NCBI GenBank assembly: GCA_016793265.1
Contig: JAEUHT010000211.1
Coordinates: forward strand, 1 to 34,279
DNA: 34,279 nucleotides
Direction: 5' to 3'
DNA from: Planctomycetota bacterium
GTDB lineage: Bacteria; Planctomycetota; UBA1135; UBA2386
Shown piece after piece: positions 7,920 to 16,857 of this stretch. Below the pieces are notes generated by a model. The model did no database searches. It was given only the letters and a program-made list of their open reading frames with translations, and had not been told where the DNA came from. Within the stretch, counting starts at the first letter, position 1; every line of letters starts with the position of its first letter. The translations under genes were made by a program, and so were the position numbers.

Positions 7920-8423
7920 ATGACCAGCGGCCTGCCTCGTCAAGTCCTGCGGCCGTCGCTGCTCGAACGCCTGACCGGTGAACCCACGGTCGACCGCCCG
8001 GTCGAAGACCTGCAGATCGGCATGCGCGAGCTGCGCCGCGAAGTGCTGCGCGACCTGCGCTACCTGCTCAACACCCGCGCCCTGCTGGCCGGCGAGACCG
8101 CCGAGTACACCGAAGTGCAGCGTTCGCTGCTGGCCTACGGCATCCCGGACATCTCCTCGATGTCGATGTCGAGCGAGGACGACATCGGCCGCCTGCAGAG
8201 CATGCTCACCGACGTGATCCGCAACTTCGAACCGCGCATCGACCCCAAATCGGTGCGCGTGGAGGCGCTCGAGGTCGACACCAAGGCCGTCACGCCGGTC
8301 GCCAACCTGCAGTTCCGCGTGCACGCCACGCTGCACGTCGAGCCGTTCCGCGAGTTGGTCACCTTCGACACCCACATCGAGGTGGAGACCGGCACGGTGC
8401 GGGTCGAGGACTCCGCCGCATGA
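7920..8423 (+). CDS. tssE: T6SS baseplate protein TssE (gp25-like)
   Basis: This 167-residue protein has the N-terminal 'PSLLERLTGEP' start typical of TssE and a GPW/gp25 domain from about residue 30. Conserved features include 'LLAYGIPDISSMS' at about 73-85, the 'NFEPRID' block at about 103-109, and the terminal beta strands 'LHVEPFRELVTFDTHIE'. TssE is the gp25 homologue that starts sheath polymerisation on the baseplate wedge. It is separated by 3 bp from tagJ, and its stop overlaps the tssF start (ATGA), so it is translationally coupled within the operon. Confidence 0.93.
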   Translation: MTSGLPRQVLRPSLLERLTGEPTVDRPVEDLQIGMRELRREVLRDLRYLLNTRALLAGETAEYTEVQRSLLAYGIPDISSMSMSSEDDIGRLQSMLTDVIRNFEPRIDPKSVRVEALEVDTKAVTPVANLQFRVHATLHVEPFRELVTFDTHIEVETGTVRVEDSAA

Positions 8424-10249
8424 AGAACGACCTGCTCTACGGCTACTACGAGCGGGAGCTCGGTTACATGCGCACGCTGGCGGCCGAGTTCGCGGCGCGG
8501 TATCCGGGGGTCGCCGGCCGCCTGCTGCTGGAGCCGAACCAGAGCCAGGACCCGCACGTCGAACGCCTGATCCAGGCCTTCAGCTTCGTCGCCGCGCGCA
8601 TCCAGATGCGGCTCGACGACGACTACCCGGAGCTGGCCGACGCCCTGCTCTACCAGCTCTACCCGCATGCGACGACGCCGCTGCCGGCGACGACCATCGT
8701 GCAGTTCGAGCTCGATGCGCAGCAGGGCCGCCAGCGCGAAGGTGTGCCCGTGCCGCGCCACACCCGTCTCACCGGCAAGCGCGTCGGCGAGCTCGCTTGC
8801 CAGTTCCGCACCGCCTACCCGGTGCGGCTGTGGCCACTCGTGCTCGAACAGGCGCAGCAGGTGCCGGTCGGCCACCGCGAGGCCGAATTCGCCAACGGCG
8901 GCCAGGCGGCGTTGGCGCTGCGCTTCCGCACCGCCTCCGGCGAACCGCTCGCCGAGTACGCGCTCGACTCGCTGCGGCTGTGCCTCGACGGCGACCCGTC
9001 GGTCGTGCACGCGCTGTTCGAGGCCTTCTTCCGCGAGCCGCTGGCCGTCGTGCTGCGCGACAGCACCGGCCGCATCACCAGGTTGCCCGACGGCGTGCGA
9101 CCGGTCGGCTTCGGCGCCGACGAAGGCCTCTACGACGATCCACGCAGCGGCAGCCTCGGCTACCGGCTGCTGCAGGAGTACTTCGCCTTCGCCGAGAAGT
9201 TCCTGTTCGCCGACCTCACCGGCCTTGGCGCGCTGCGCCAGCAGAAGAGCGACGCCGCGAGCTTCGAGGTGCTCGTCTTCCTGCGCACGGCCGACGACAC
9301 CCTCGCCGGCAAGGACCTGACGCGCAACCTGCGGCTCGGCTGCACCCCGGCGGTCAACCTGTTCGTGATGCCGTCGACGCCGATCCGCCTGGACGGCAAG
9401 CAGATCGAGTACCGCATCGTGCCGGACCATCGCAACCCGATGCACCATGAGGTGCACTCGGTGCGCGGCGTCAGCGCGACGCGCCCAGGCGTCACCGGCA
9501 GCCGCGACTTCCGCCCGTTCTTCGGGCTGCAGCACGGTGATGCCCGCGACTCCCGCCAGGCCTACTTCCACCTGCGGCGACAGCAGTCGACCCGTCCCGA
9601 GGACACCGGCACCGACGTATTCCTGACCCTGGTCGACGAAGAGTTCCGACCGGTGGCGGTCGATCGCTTCGACGTGCTGCACATCGACGCGGTGTGCACC
9701 AACCGCGACCTGCCGAACCAGGTCATCCTCGGCGACACCAACGGCGACTTCCTCGTCGAGGGCTTCCCGGCGATCCTCCGCACCCGCGCGCTGCGGCAGG
9801 CGACCAAGGCGCTGCGGCCGCGCCTGCACGGCCAGGCGCGCTGGCGCCTGGTCTCGCACCTGTCGCTCAATCACCTCGCCATCCTCGGCGAGACCGACGA
9901 ACAGGCGGCCGCGGCCCTGACCGCGTTCCGCGAGCTGCTGCGCCTCTACGACCTCGGCGACAACGCGGTGTCGCGGCAACGCATCGAGGGCCTCGTCGGC
10001 CTGCGCGGCCGCCGCGTCACCCGCCTGCTGCCCGGCATCGGCGCCGCCCGCGGCCTGCACATCGACCTCACCCTCGACGCCACCAAGTTCGCCGGCAGCG
10101 GCACGCTGCTGTTCGCGACCGTGCTCGAGCGCTTCTTCGGCCTGTTCGCCAGCATCAACTCGTTCTCGCAGACGACGCTGCACGTGCAGCAGCGTGAGGG
10201 CGCGATCAAGCACTGGCCGCCGCGCAGCGGGGAGCGCCAACTGTCGTGA
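8420..10249 (+). CDS. tssF: T6SS baseplate protein TssF (VasA/ImpG)
   Basis: This 609-residue protein is a complete TssF. It starts with the hallmark 'YYERELGYMRTLAAEFAARYP' at about residues 9-29, then 'DPHVERLIQAFSFVAARI' and 'LYPHATTPLPA', and later 'FFGLQHG'-type and 'DLYCTNRDLP'-like blocks ('DAVCTNRDLPNQV' near residue 426). TssF forms the baseplate wedge with TssG and TssE. The length is normal (about 590-620). It overlaps tssE by 4 bp (ATGA) and tssG by 4 bp (GTGA). No unusual features are seen. Confidence 0.97.
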   Translation: MKNDLLYGYYERELGYMRTLAAEFAARYPGVAGRLLLEPNQSQDPHVERLIQAFSFVAARIQMRLDDDYPELADALLYQLYPHATTPLPATTIVQFELDAQQGRQREGVPVPRHTRLTGKRVGELACQFRTAYPVRLWPLVLEQAQQVPVGHREAEFANGGQAALALRFRTASGEPLAEYALDSLRLCLDGDPSVVHALFEAFFREPLAVVLRDSTGRITRLPDGVRPVGFGADEGLYDDPRSGSLGYRLLQEYFAFAEKFLFADLTGLGALRQQKSDAASFEVLVFLRTADDTLAGKDLTRNLRLGCTPAVNLFVMPSTPIRLDGKQIEYRIVPDHRNPMHHEVHSVRGVSATRPGVTGSRDFRPFFGLQHGDARDSRQAYFHLRRQQSTRPEDTGTDVFLTLVDEEFRPVAVDRFDVLHIDAVCTNRDLPNQVILGDTNGDFLVEGFPAILRTRALRQATKALRPRLHGQARWRLVSHLSLNHLAILGETDEQAAAALTAFRELLRLYDLGDNAVSRQRIEGLVGLRGRRVTRLLPGIGAARGLHIDLTLDATKFAGSGTLLFATVLERFFGLFASINSFSQTTLHVQQREGAIKHWPPRSGERQLS

Positions 10250-11244
10250 AGGACTGGTGGCCGAAGGCGCCGGCGATGGACCCGTTCCAGGCGATCCGGC
10301 TGTTGCTGCGCGACGCCGGCGACGGCCCCGTGATCGGCAGCGCGACCGACGCCGCCTCCGAGCCGCTGCGTTTCGCCAGCATGGTGTCGTTCGGCTTCCC
10401 GGCCAGCGACCTCGACCGCATCGAAGCCGGCCCCGACGGCAAGCCGAAGGTGTGGATCCACTGGCTCGGGCTCGCTTCGCCGCGCACGCCCGGCGCGCTG
10501 CCGACCTGGTATGCCCGGCATCTGCTCGAGGCCGAACAGGACGGCAACCGCGCGATGCGCGACTTCCTGGACCTGTTCAACCACCGCCTCGCCAGCCTCT
10601 ACTTCCGCGCCTGGCTCAAGCACAACCTGCCGGTGCGCCACGAGCTCGAACCCAGGGGCATCGTGCGCGGCCTGCTGCTGTCGCTGCTCGGCCTCGGCAC
10701 GCCGGGGCTGACCGAACGCCTGCGCCTCGACCCGCGCGTACCGCTGCGCCATCCGGCGGCCTTCTTGCGCCGACCTGCCACCGCCGCCGGCCTGCAACTG
10801 GTGCTGGAGGCCCACTTCGGCGTGCCGGTCGTGGTCGAGCCGTTCACGGCCAAGGTCGCGCCGCTCGACAGCAGCGAACAGACCCGGCTCGACGGCCGGC
10901 GGCGCCTCGGCGTCGACAGCGTGCTCGGCCGCGGCGTGCGCACCGCGTCCGGCAACTTCCGCCTGCGCCTCGGCCCGCTCGACTACACCGACTTCCGCGC
11001 CTTCCTGCCTGGCGGCGCCAAGCTGCGCGACCTGCAGGAGCTGGTGCGGCTGCTGGCGGGACCAGAATACGACTATGACCTCGTGCTCGGACTGCGCGAG
11101 CAGGCCGTGCCGCGACTGCAGCTCATCGACGATGCCGAACGCGCCGCGCGGCTCGGCTGGTCGACCTGGCTCGGCGTGCGGCTCGGCGGCGGCGAGGCCC
11201 ACGACACTCTCGTTCCGGCTGCGAACCTCGAAGGACAACCATGA
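10246..11244 (+). CDS. tssG: T6SS baseplate protein TssG (VasB/ImpH)
   Basis: This 332-residue protein matches TssG: 'DPFQAIRLLLRD' near residues 12-23, 'MVSFGFPASDLDRIE' near 46-60, and the characteristic 'FLDLFNHRLASLYFRAWLKHN' around 106-126. TssG pairs with TssF in the baseplate wedge. The GTG at 10246 overlaps the tssF stop in GTGA. An in-frame ATG at 10276 is an alternative start that would remove only 10 residues. The 3' end overlaps clpV by 4 bp (ATGA). Confidence 0.95.
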   Translation: MKDWWPKAPAMDPFQAIRLLLRDAGDGPVIGSATDAASEPLRFASMVSFGFPASDLDRIEAGPDGKPKVWIHWLGLASPRTPGALPTWYARHLLEAEQDGNRAMRDFLDLFNHRLASLYFRAWLKHNLPVRHELEPRGIVRGLLLSLLGLGTPGLTERLRLDPRVPLRHPAAFLRRPATAAGLQLVLEAHFGVPVVVEPFTAKVAPLDSSEQTRLDGRRRLGVDSVLGRGVRTASGNFRLRLGPLDYTDFRAFLPGGAKLRDLQELVRLLAGPEYDYDLVLGLREQAVPRLQLIDDAERAARLGWSTWLGVRLGGGEAHDTLVPAANLEGQP

Positions 11245-13883
11245 AGCTGAACCTCAAGTCCCTGATCGGCCGTCTGACCGACACCGCCCGCCGCGCGCTC
11301 GAAGCCGCCGCGGGCTCGTGCCTCTCCCGGACCAACTACGAGGTCGAGGCCGAACACTGGCTGCTGCGCCTCGTGGAGCTCGAACAAGGGGACGTCGTGC
11401 GCATCCTGCAGCACTTCGGCCTGCGCCGCGACACCTTCGCGCACGCCATGGAGAAGGTGCTCGGCAAGCTGAAGACCGGCAACAGCCGCACGCCGGCGCT
11501 GTCGCCCGACCTCGAGACCATGCTGACCGACGCCTGGCTGCACGTCTCCGTCAACGGCAGCGGCCAAAAGGTGCGCAGCGGCGCGCTGCTGCTCGCCGCG
11601 CTGGCCGAACGTTCGCTCGGGCGGCGCCTGCGTGAGGCCTGCCCGGAGCTGGAGAAGGTCAACCTCGACCAGCTGGCCGCCGGACTCGGCCAGATCGTGC
11701 AGGGCTCGGCCGAGGACCGCGAGGTCTTCGCCGGCGCCGGCGGCAGCGCCGAGCGGGACGTGCCCGAGGGCGCCGGCGGCAGCAGCGCCACGCCGGCGCT
11801 CGATCAGTTCACCAGCAACCTCACCGAACTGGCGCGCCAGGGCCGCCTCGACCCGGTGCTCGGCCGCGACGCCGAGATCCGCCAGATCATGGACATCCTG
11901 CTGCGCAAGCGGCAGAACAACCCGATCCTGACCGGCGAGGCCGGCGTCGGCAAGACCGCGGTCGTCGAGGGCTTCGCTGGGCGCATCGCCGCCGGCGACG
12001 TGCCCGACGCGCTGAAGAACGTCGACGTACGCAGCCTCGATCTCGGCCTCCTGCAGGCCGGCGCCGGCGTCAAGGGCGAGTTCGAGAACCGCCTCAAGCA
12101 GGTCATCGAGGAGGTGCGCAGTTCGCCGAAGCCGATCGTCTTGTTCATCGACGAGGCCCACACGCTGATCGGCGCCGGCGGCGCCGAGGGCCAGAACGAC
12201 GCCGCCAACCTGCTCAAGCCGGCGCTCGCGCGCGGCGAGCTGCGTACGGTCGCGGCCACCACGTGGGCCGAGTACAAGAAGTACTTCGAGAAGGACGCGG
12301 CGCTGACGCGGCGCTTCCAGGTGGTCAAGGTCGACGAGCCCGGCGAAGGCGCCGCGATCGCGATGATGCGCGGTGTCGCGCGCATGCTCGAGAAGCACCA
12401 CAAGGTGACGATCCGCGACGAGGCGATCGCCGACTCGGTGCGGTTGTCGATGCGCTACATCCCGGCGCGGCAACTGCCCGACAAGTCGGTGAGCCTGCTC
12501 GACACCGCCTGCGCGCGCATCGCCATCGGCCAGGCGGCGACCCCCGCCGGTGTCGAGGACCTGACCCGGCGCGTCTCGATGCTGGAGACCGAGCTCACCT
12601 TGCTGCAGCGCGAGACCGCGGTCGGCCACGACCACCACAAGCGGGTCGCCGAGTGCGAACGACAGATCGAGAAGGCGCGCGGCGAGCTGGCGGCGCTGCA
12701 ACAGCGCTGGCAGGCCGAGAAGGACCACGTGGCCAAGGTGCTGGCCTTGCACACGCGACTGACCGGCGACGAGGTGCTCGACGCGGCCAGCCGCGGCAAG
12801 CTCGTCGCCGAGCTGCAAGCCGAACGCGAAGCCCTCGCCAAGCTGCAGGGCCAGACGCCGCTGCTGCACCCCGAAGTGACGGCCCAGACGGTCGCCGAAG
12901 TGGTCTCGGCGTGGACGGGCGTGCCGCTCGGTCGCATGGTCGCCGACGAGATCCAGCTGATCCGCGACCTGCCGAACCGCCTGGCCACGCGCGTACTCGG
13001 CCAGTTCCACGCCCACCAGGCGATCGGCAGCCGCATCCAGATCTCGCGCGCCCGCATCGACAACCCGTCGCGGCCGATCGGTGTGTTCCTGCTGGTCGGG
13101 CCGAGCGGCGTCGGCAAGACCGAGACCGCCCTGGCGCTGGCCGAGCTGCTGTATGGCGGCGAGCGCAACGCGATCACCATCAACATGTCGGAGTACCAGG
13201 AGGCGCACACGGTCTCGAGCTTGAAGGGCAGCCCGCCGGGCTACGTCGGCTACGGCGAAGGTGGCGTGCTGACCGAAGCCGTGCGGCGGCGCCCCTACTC
13301 GGTGGTGCTGCTCGACGAGGTCGAGAAGGCGCACCCGGACGTGATGGAGCTGTTCTTCCAGGTGTTCGACAAGGGCATGCTCGAAGATGGTGAGGGCCGC
13401 GAGATCGACTTCAAGAACACCGTGATCCTGCTGACCTCGAACGTCGGCTCGGACATCACCATGAAGTTGTGCGCCGACCCCGACACGGTGCCGTTCCCCG
13501 ACGCGTTGCTCGAGGCGATCCGGCCCGAGCTGCGCAAGGTGTTCCCGGCGGCGCTGCTCGGCCGCATGGTCACCGTGCCCTACTACCCGATCCTGCCGGA
13601 CGTGCTGGAGAAGATCGTGCGCATGCAGCTCGATCGCATCAGCCGCCGCGTGCAGCAGAACCACGGCGTGCCGCTCGAGCTCGACCCGGGCCTGGTGCCG
13701 GCGGTGGTCGAACGCTGCAAGGACCCCGAGAGCGGCGCCCGCGCCGTCGATCGCATCCTGACCCAGGGCATGCTGCCGTCGGTCGCCAACGAGATCCTGG
13801 CGGCGATGGCGGACGGCCGGCCGCTCGGGGCGGTCAAGGTCGGGCTGTCCGACCAGGGCACCTTCGTGGTGAAGGTCAGCTGA
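11241..13883 (+). CDS. clpV: T6SS sheath-disassembly ATPase ClpV (TssH)
   Basis: This 880-residue Hsp100 ATPase has an N-terminal Clp-N domain (about 1-150) and a Gly/Ala/Ser-rich linker near 160-185. The first AAA+ module has Walker A GEAGVGKT at 232-239, followed by a coiled-coil middle domain around 425-530. The second AAA+ module has Walker A GPSGVGKT at 620-627 and Walker B 'VVLLDEVEKAHPD'. ClpV extracts TssC to recycle contracted sheaths. It is assigned as ClpV, not ClpB or ClpC, because of its position after tssG (4-bp overlap), its 'LKSLIGRLTDTARRALEAAAG' start typical of ClpV, and the lack of a UVR motif. A separate ClpC is encoded at 25616. Confidence 0.97.
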   Translation: MKLNLKSLIGRLTDTARRALEAAAGSCLSRTNYEVEAEHWLLRLVELEQGDVVRILQHFGLRRDTFAHAMEKVLGKLKTGNSRTPALSPDLETMLTDAWLHVSVNGSGQKVRSGALLLAALAERSLGRRLREACPELEKVNLDQLAAGLGQIVQGSAEDREVFAGAGGSAERDVPEGAGGSSATPALDQFTSNLTELARQGRLDPVLGRDAEIRQIMDILLRKRQNNPILTGEAGVGKTAVVEGFAGRIAAGDVPDALKNVDVRSLDLGLLQAGAGVKGEFENRLKQVIEEVRSSPKPIVLFIDEAHTLIGAGGAEGQNDAANLLKPALARGELRTVAATTWAEYKKYFEKDAALTRRFQVVKVDEPGEGAAIAMMRGVARMLEKHHKVTIRDEAIADSVRLSMRYIPARQLPDKSVSLLDTACARIAIGQAATPAGVEDLTRRVSMLETELTLLQRETAVGHDHHKRVAECERQIEKARGELAALQQRWQAEKDHVAKVLALHTRLTGDEVLDAASRGKLVAELQAEREALAKLQGQTPLLHPEVTAQTVAEVVSAWTGVPLGRMVADEIQLIRDLPNRLATRVLGQFHAHQAIGSRIQISRARIDNPSRPIGVFLLVGPSGVGKTETALALAELLYGGERNAITINMSEYQEAHTVSSLKGSPPGYVGYGEGGVLTEAVRRRPYSVVLLDEVEKAHPDVMELFFQVFDKGMLEDGEGREIDFKNTVILLTSNVGSDITMKLCADPDTVPFPDALLEAIRPELRKVFPAALLGRMVTVPYYPILPDVLEKIVRMQLDRISRRVQQNHGVPLELDPGLVPAVVERCKDPESGARAVDRILTQGMLPSVANEILAAMADGRPLGAVKVGLSDQGTFVVKVS

Positions 13884-13913
13884 CGGCGGCAGCCGCCGCT
13901 GCCGCGGACGACC

Positions 13914-14948
13914 ATGCTCCAGCTCGAGAACAAGACCCCGTTCGCCGCCGCGCTGGCGGCGCTGCCGGACGCCAGCGGGCGCGACACGCTGCAGGTCATC
14001 GTGCGGGCGACGTTCACCGTGCAGAAGTCCCGCCAGGTCGCGAGCGAGCAAGTGCCGGTCTGCCTCGCCGACGAGCCGTACGGCGAGCCCGAGACGAGCA
14101 GCCTGCGCTACGCGAGCGACGTGAGCCTGCCGAGGCCGACCACCGACCTCGTGCTGGTCGGCAGCGCCTGGACCACCGCATCCGCGCGCCCGGACCAGGT
14201 CGACGTGCTGTTCGAGGTCGCCGGCCGCAGCAAGGTGCTGCGCGTGACCGGCGATCGGTTCTGGACCCAGGGTCTGCTGCGGGTGACCGCGTCGCCACCG
14301 CTGCCGTTCGTGTCGATGCCGATCGTCTACGAGCGAGCCTACGGCGGCACGCACCGGCTGCACCCGGACCGCCCGGATCACCTGGCCGAGCCACGCAATC
14401 CCGTGGGCGTGGGCTTCCGGGGCAAACGCGCCGCCAAGGACTTCGTCGGCCAGCGACTGCCCAACGTCGAAGACCCCCGCCGGCTCATCGAGGCTCCGGG
14501 GGCCGAGGCCACGCCGCAGGGCCTGGGCTTCGTCGCCCCCCATTGGCTGCCCCGCCGGCAGCACGCCGGCACCTACGACGAGACCTGGCAGCGCACGCGG
14601 GCGCCGTTCTTGCCGCACGACTTTGATGCCCGCTTCAACAACGCCGCCCACCCAGACCTCGTCTGCGATCGCCTGCTCGTCGGCGGCGAACCCGTCCTGG
14701 CGGTCAACCTCTGCGCCGCCGGCCCGCTCCGCTTCCAGCTACCGCTCTGCGAGTTCGAGGTGACGGCCGCGGTCGGCGGCCAGCGCATGCGCGCCGAACC
14801 CCGGCTCGAGTGTGTGCTGCTCGAACCCGACCTCGACCGTCTGGGCCTGACCTGGCGCAGCACGTTCGCCGTCGACAAGAAGCTGCTGCGAGTGCAGTGG
14901 GTGCAGGTGGCGATGCGGCGATTGGAACTCGACGGGAGGCAGGCATGA
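13914..14948 (+). CDS. DUF2169 family protein, T6SS-associated
   Basis: This 344-residue protein begins 'LENKTPFAAALAALPDASGRDTLQVIVRATF', the DUF2169 signature, and continues with a beta-rich domain including 'YERAYGG' near 140 and 'NPVGVGF' near 163. DUF2169 proteins recur beside T6SS spike and effector genes together with DUF4150 and pentapeptide or ketosynthase-like partners, and some are treated as effector-loading adaptors. That role is inferred from neighbourhood only. The ATG lies 30 bp after clpV, and the stop overlaps the next gene by 4 bp (ATGA), so the two proteins are probably made together. Confidence 0.87.
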   Translation: MLQLENKTPFAAALAALPDASGRDTLQVIVRATFTVQKSRQVASEQVPVCLADEPYGEPETSSLRYASDVSLPRPTTDLVLVGSAWTTASARPDQVDVLFEVAGRSKVLRVTGDRFWTQGLLRVTASPPLPFVSMPIVYERAYGGTHRLHPDRPDHLAEPRNPVGVGFRGKRAAKDFVGQRLPNVEDPRRLIEAPGAEATPQGLGFVAPHWLPRRQHAGTYDETWQRTRAPFLPHDFDARFNNAAHPDLVCDRLLVGGEPVLAVNLCAAGPLRFQLPLCEFEVTAAVGGQRMRAEPRLECVLLEPDLDRLGLTWRSTFAVDKKLLRVQWVQVAMRRLELDGRQA

Positions 14949-16015
14949 ACAGCTCCGGCCGCAACCCCACCGCGGGTGTGTTCGTCTGCGGCATCGGCAT
15001 GGCCACCGCGGTCGGCGACAACGCCGCACAAACCGCGGCCTCCGTGCGCGCCGGCATCTGCCGGTACGCACTGAGCGGCTTCCACGACCGGCACTACCGC
15101 GCCCTGAAGCTCGCATTGTTGCCGGACCACGTATTGCCCGCGGTGCCAGAGGCAGCAGCGGCGCTCACGCCGCGTCAACAGCGCCTGTTGCAACTGTCGG
15201 CGCTGGCGATGCCGGCGGCCCTGGCGGCGCTGCCCGATGGCCAGACGACGCCGCTGTTCCTGGCCGGCCCCGAGGAACTCTACGCCCAACCCTCGCCAAC
15301 GACGGCGGCCCTGCGGGCGGCGATGCTCACGCTCGGCACCCCGAAGCTGCTGGCGACAGGCGGGGCGCTGGTCGCCGACGGTCGCGCCGGCGGCGTCTCC
15401 GCCTTGCAGGCGGCGCTGCGTTCGCTCGAGCAACGGCAGCCCTGCCACGCGCTCGTCGGCGGTGTCGACAGTTGGCTCGACCCGGCGCTGTTGGCGGCCC
15501 TGGAGCGCGACGAACGTGTGCTCGCCGAGGGGGTCATGGACGGCTTCGTGCCCGGCGAGGCCGCGGGTTTCCTGCTGCTGGCGAACGCGGCGGCCCGCGA
15601 CCGCTGGCACCAGGCGGCGCGTGTTCGCCTGCACGAGCCCGGCCTTGCCGACGAGCCGGGGCATCGCTTCAGCACCGAGCCGTGCCTTGGAGAAGGCCTC
15701 AGCAAGGCCATCGCCACCGCTCTCGCCAGCGGCGCAGGCCCGTGTGCGACCGTGTTGTCGACCCTGAACGGCGAGAACTTCGCGAGCAAGGAGTGGGGCG
15801 CCGCCGCCATCCGCAACAGCCACCTGCTGGGCCGCGATTGGACCATGGTGCACCCGGCCGACTGCTTCGGGGACATCGGCGCCGCCTTCGGCCCGGTGCT
15901 GATCGGCATCGCTGCGAGGTGGCTGCAGCAGCGCACACGAACCGGCGCCTACCTCGCCTGGTGCGCATCCGAACGCTCGGCCCGGGGCGCCGTGTGCGTC
16001 ACGGCCGACGATTGA
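14945..16015 (+). CDS. ketosynthase/thiolase-fold protein without catalytic residues, T6SS-associated
   Basis: This 356-residue protein starts 'GVFVCGIGMATAVGDNAAQTAASVRAG', like the N-terminus of beta-ketoacyl-ACP synthases, and has the ketosynthase-like 'ALVGGVDSWLDP' (about 169-180) and 'GEAAGFLLLA' blocks. Active-site positions are lost. The nucleophile-elbow region reads 'DGRAGGVSAL' (145-154), with Arg147 where the catalytic Cys is expected. The His motif HGTGT is replaced by 'LNGEN', and the GH..GAAG motif by 'FGDIGAAFG'. It is therefore probably a non-catalytic scaffold or adaptor. It overlaps DUF2169 by 4 bp and converges on the spike operon with a 17-bp 3' overlap. The fold assignment is by motif reading only. 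Confidence 0.75.
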   Translation: MNSSGRNPTAGVFVCGIGMATAVGDNAAQTAASVRAGICRYALSGFHDRHYRALKLALLPDHVLPAVPEAAAALTPRQQRLLQLSALAMPAALAALPDGQTTPLFLAGPEELYAQPSPTTAALRAAMLTLGTPKLLATGGALVADGRAGGVSALQAALRSLEQRQPCHALVGGVDSWLDPALLAALERDERVLAEGVMDGFVPGEAAGFLLLANAAARDRWHQAARVRLHEPGLADEPGHRFSTEPCLGEGLSKAIATALASGAGPCATVLSTLNGENFASKEWGAAAIRNSHLLGRDWTMVHPADCFGDIGAAFGPVLIGIAARWLQQRTRTGAYLAWCASERSARGAVCVTADD

Positions 16016-16361
16016 CGGCCAGAACCACAGCCGCTGCGGCAGCGTCGCGAGCCGCCAATTCAGCGACCTCACGAGCTCTCGGTGCCGCCGCTGCCAACGC
16101 CGAGGCGAAGTCGCGACGGAGGTCGGCATCGGCACAAGCGGCCGCGACCCGGCCGGCGGCATACCAGGTGTCGCCCCCGCCCGCCGGCAGCCGCCCCGCC
16201 AACAGCCGCCATGTCCGCTGCGGGTCGATGCGCAGGCCGTCGAGCTGGGCCTGCAGCCGTTCGGCGAGCTCCGGCTGGAGCGGGTCGGCAGCCGCGGCGA
16301 GCCGGCGCTGCGCCAGGAACTCCAGGTTGTCCAGATGTTCGTCGACGATGTCCTCGATCAT
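15999..16361 (-). CDS. short protein resembling the N-terminus of TIGR02270 family
   Basis: This 120-residue, Ala-rich helical protein reads 'IEDIVDEHLDNLEFLAQRR' at residues 2-20 and 'ERLQAQLDGLRI' at about 38-49. These resemble the 'HaeEAaFLW..R' and 'LDERl.AHLDGL' start of the T6SS-linked TIGR02270 proteins. Those are usually several hundred residues with HEAT-like repeats, so this is a short form covering only the first part. The ATG at 16361 has GAGAGG about 9 bp upstream and lies 13 bp after the preceding DUF6484 gene. It is the last gene of the spike operon. Its 3' end overlaps the convergent ketosynthase-like gene by 17 bp. Function unknown. Confidence 0.7.
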   Translation of the reverse strand: MIEDIVDEHLDNLEFLAQRRLAAAADPLQPELAERLQAQLDGLRIDPQRTWRLLAGRLPAGGGDTWYAAGRVAAACADADLRRDFASALAAAAPRAREVAELAARDAAAAAVVLAVNRRP

Positions 16362-16374
16362 GGGCGCCGACCTC

Positions 16375-16842
16375 TCAGTTGATCTGCACGGAGCCGCCTT
16401 GGACCTTGTTGGTGACCGTGGCGCGCGACAGCAGATGCTCCCCGTGCACGCTGACCTTGCCGTCGGCCCGGAGGCCGAGCCTGGCGCGACCACACTCGAG
16501 CACCAGCTCCTCCGCGGCCTCGATGCGCACCTGCCGCGGCAGCTCGCCGCCGTTGACGACGGTTGGCGGCGACATCAACCCGACGATGACCGGCTCGGTC
16601 GCGTCCCCGCCCAAGAAGCCGAGGCAGACCACGAGTCCCATGCAGCGATCCCAGTCCGGTTGCACTGGCAACCAGACGCACCGCGCCCGCACCGGCCGCG
16701 GCACCCCATCCCAGAGCACGAGCGGTTCGCCCGAGGGGGTCGTTCCGACGATGCTGCCGAACAGCACGGCGGGCAAGGCGGCGCCGGCCTGGCGTTCGCG
16801 ACCGTGGGCAGCCGGGTGATCATGGAGAACCGGGTCGTTCAT
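16375..16842 (-). CDS. DUF6484-like T6SS spike-associated protein
   Basis: This 155-residue protein has an N-terminal beta domain (about residues 28-92: 'FGSIVGTTPSGEPLVLWDG', then 'VCLGFLGGDATEPVIVGLMSPP') and a C-terminal beta-rich tail with 'LECGRARLGLRADGKVSVHG' and a 'GGSVQIN' end. This layout matches DUF6484 proteins found next to T6SS effector genes. The domain resembles a small OB-fold piece followed by a short beta-helix, as in VgrG tails. That suggests, without proof, a role in spike assembly or cargo attachment. It lies 15 bp after the lipoprotein gene and 13 bp before the TIGR02270-like gene in the same operon. Confidence 0.75.
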   Translation of the reverse strand: MNDPVLHDHPAAHGRERQAGAALPAVLFGSIVGTTPSGEPLVLWDGVPRPVRARCVWLPVQPDWDRCMGLVVCLGFLGGDATEPVIVGLMSPPTVVNGGELPRQVRIEAAEELVLECGRARLGLRADGKVSVHGEHLLSRATVTNKVQGGSVQIN

Positions 16843-16857
16843 GAGAGTGTCCTTGCC

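Noticed and set aside
11073..14651. 1192-codon open frame on the minus strand opposite clpV and DUF2169
   Set aside because: It is antisense to a fully conserved ClpV, and its translation is a low-complexity Arg/Gly/Ala/His-rich sequence with no motifs; a product of high GC at third positions.
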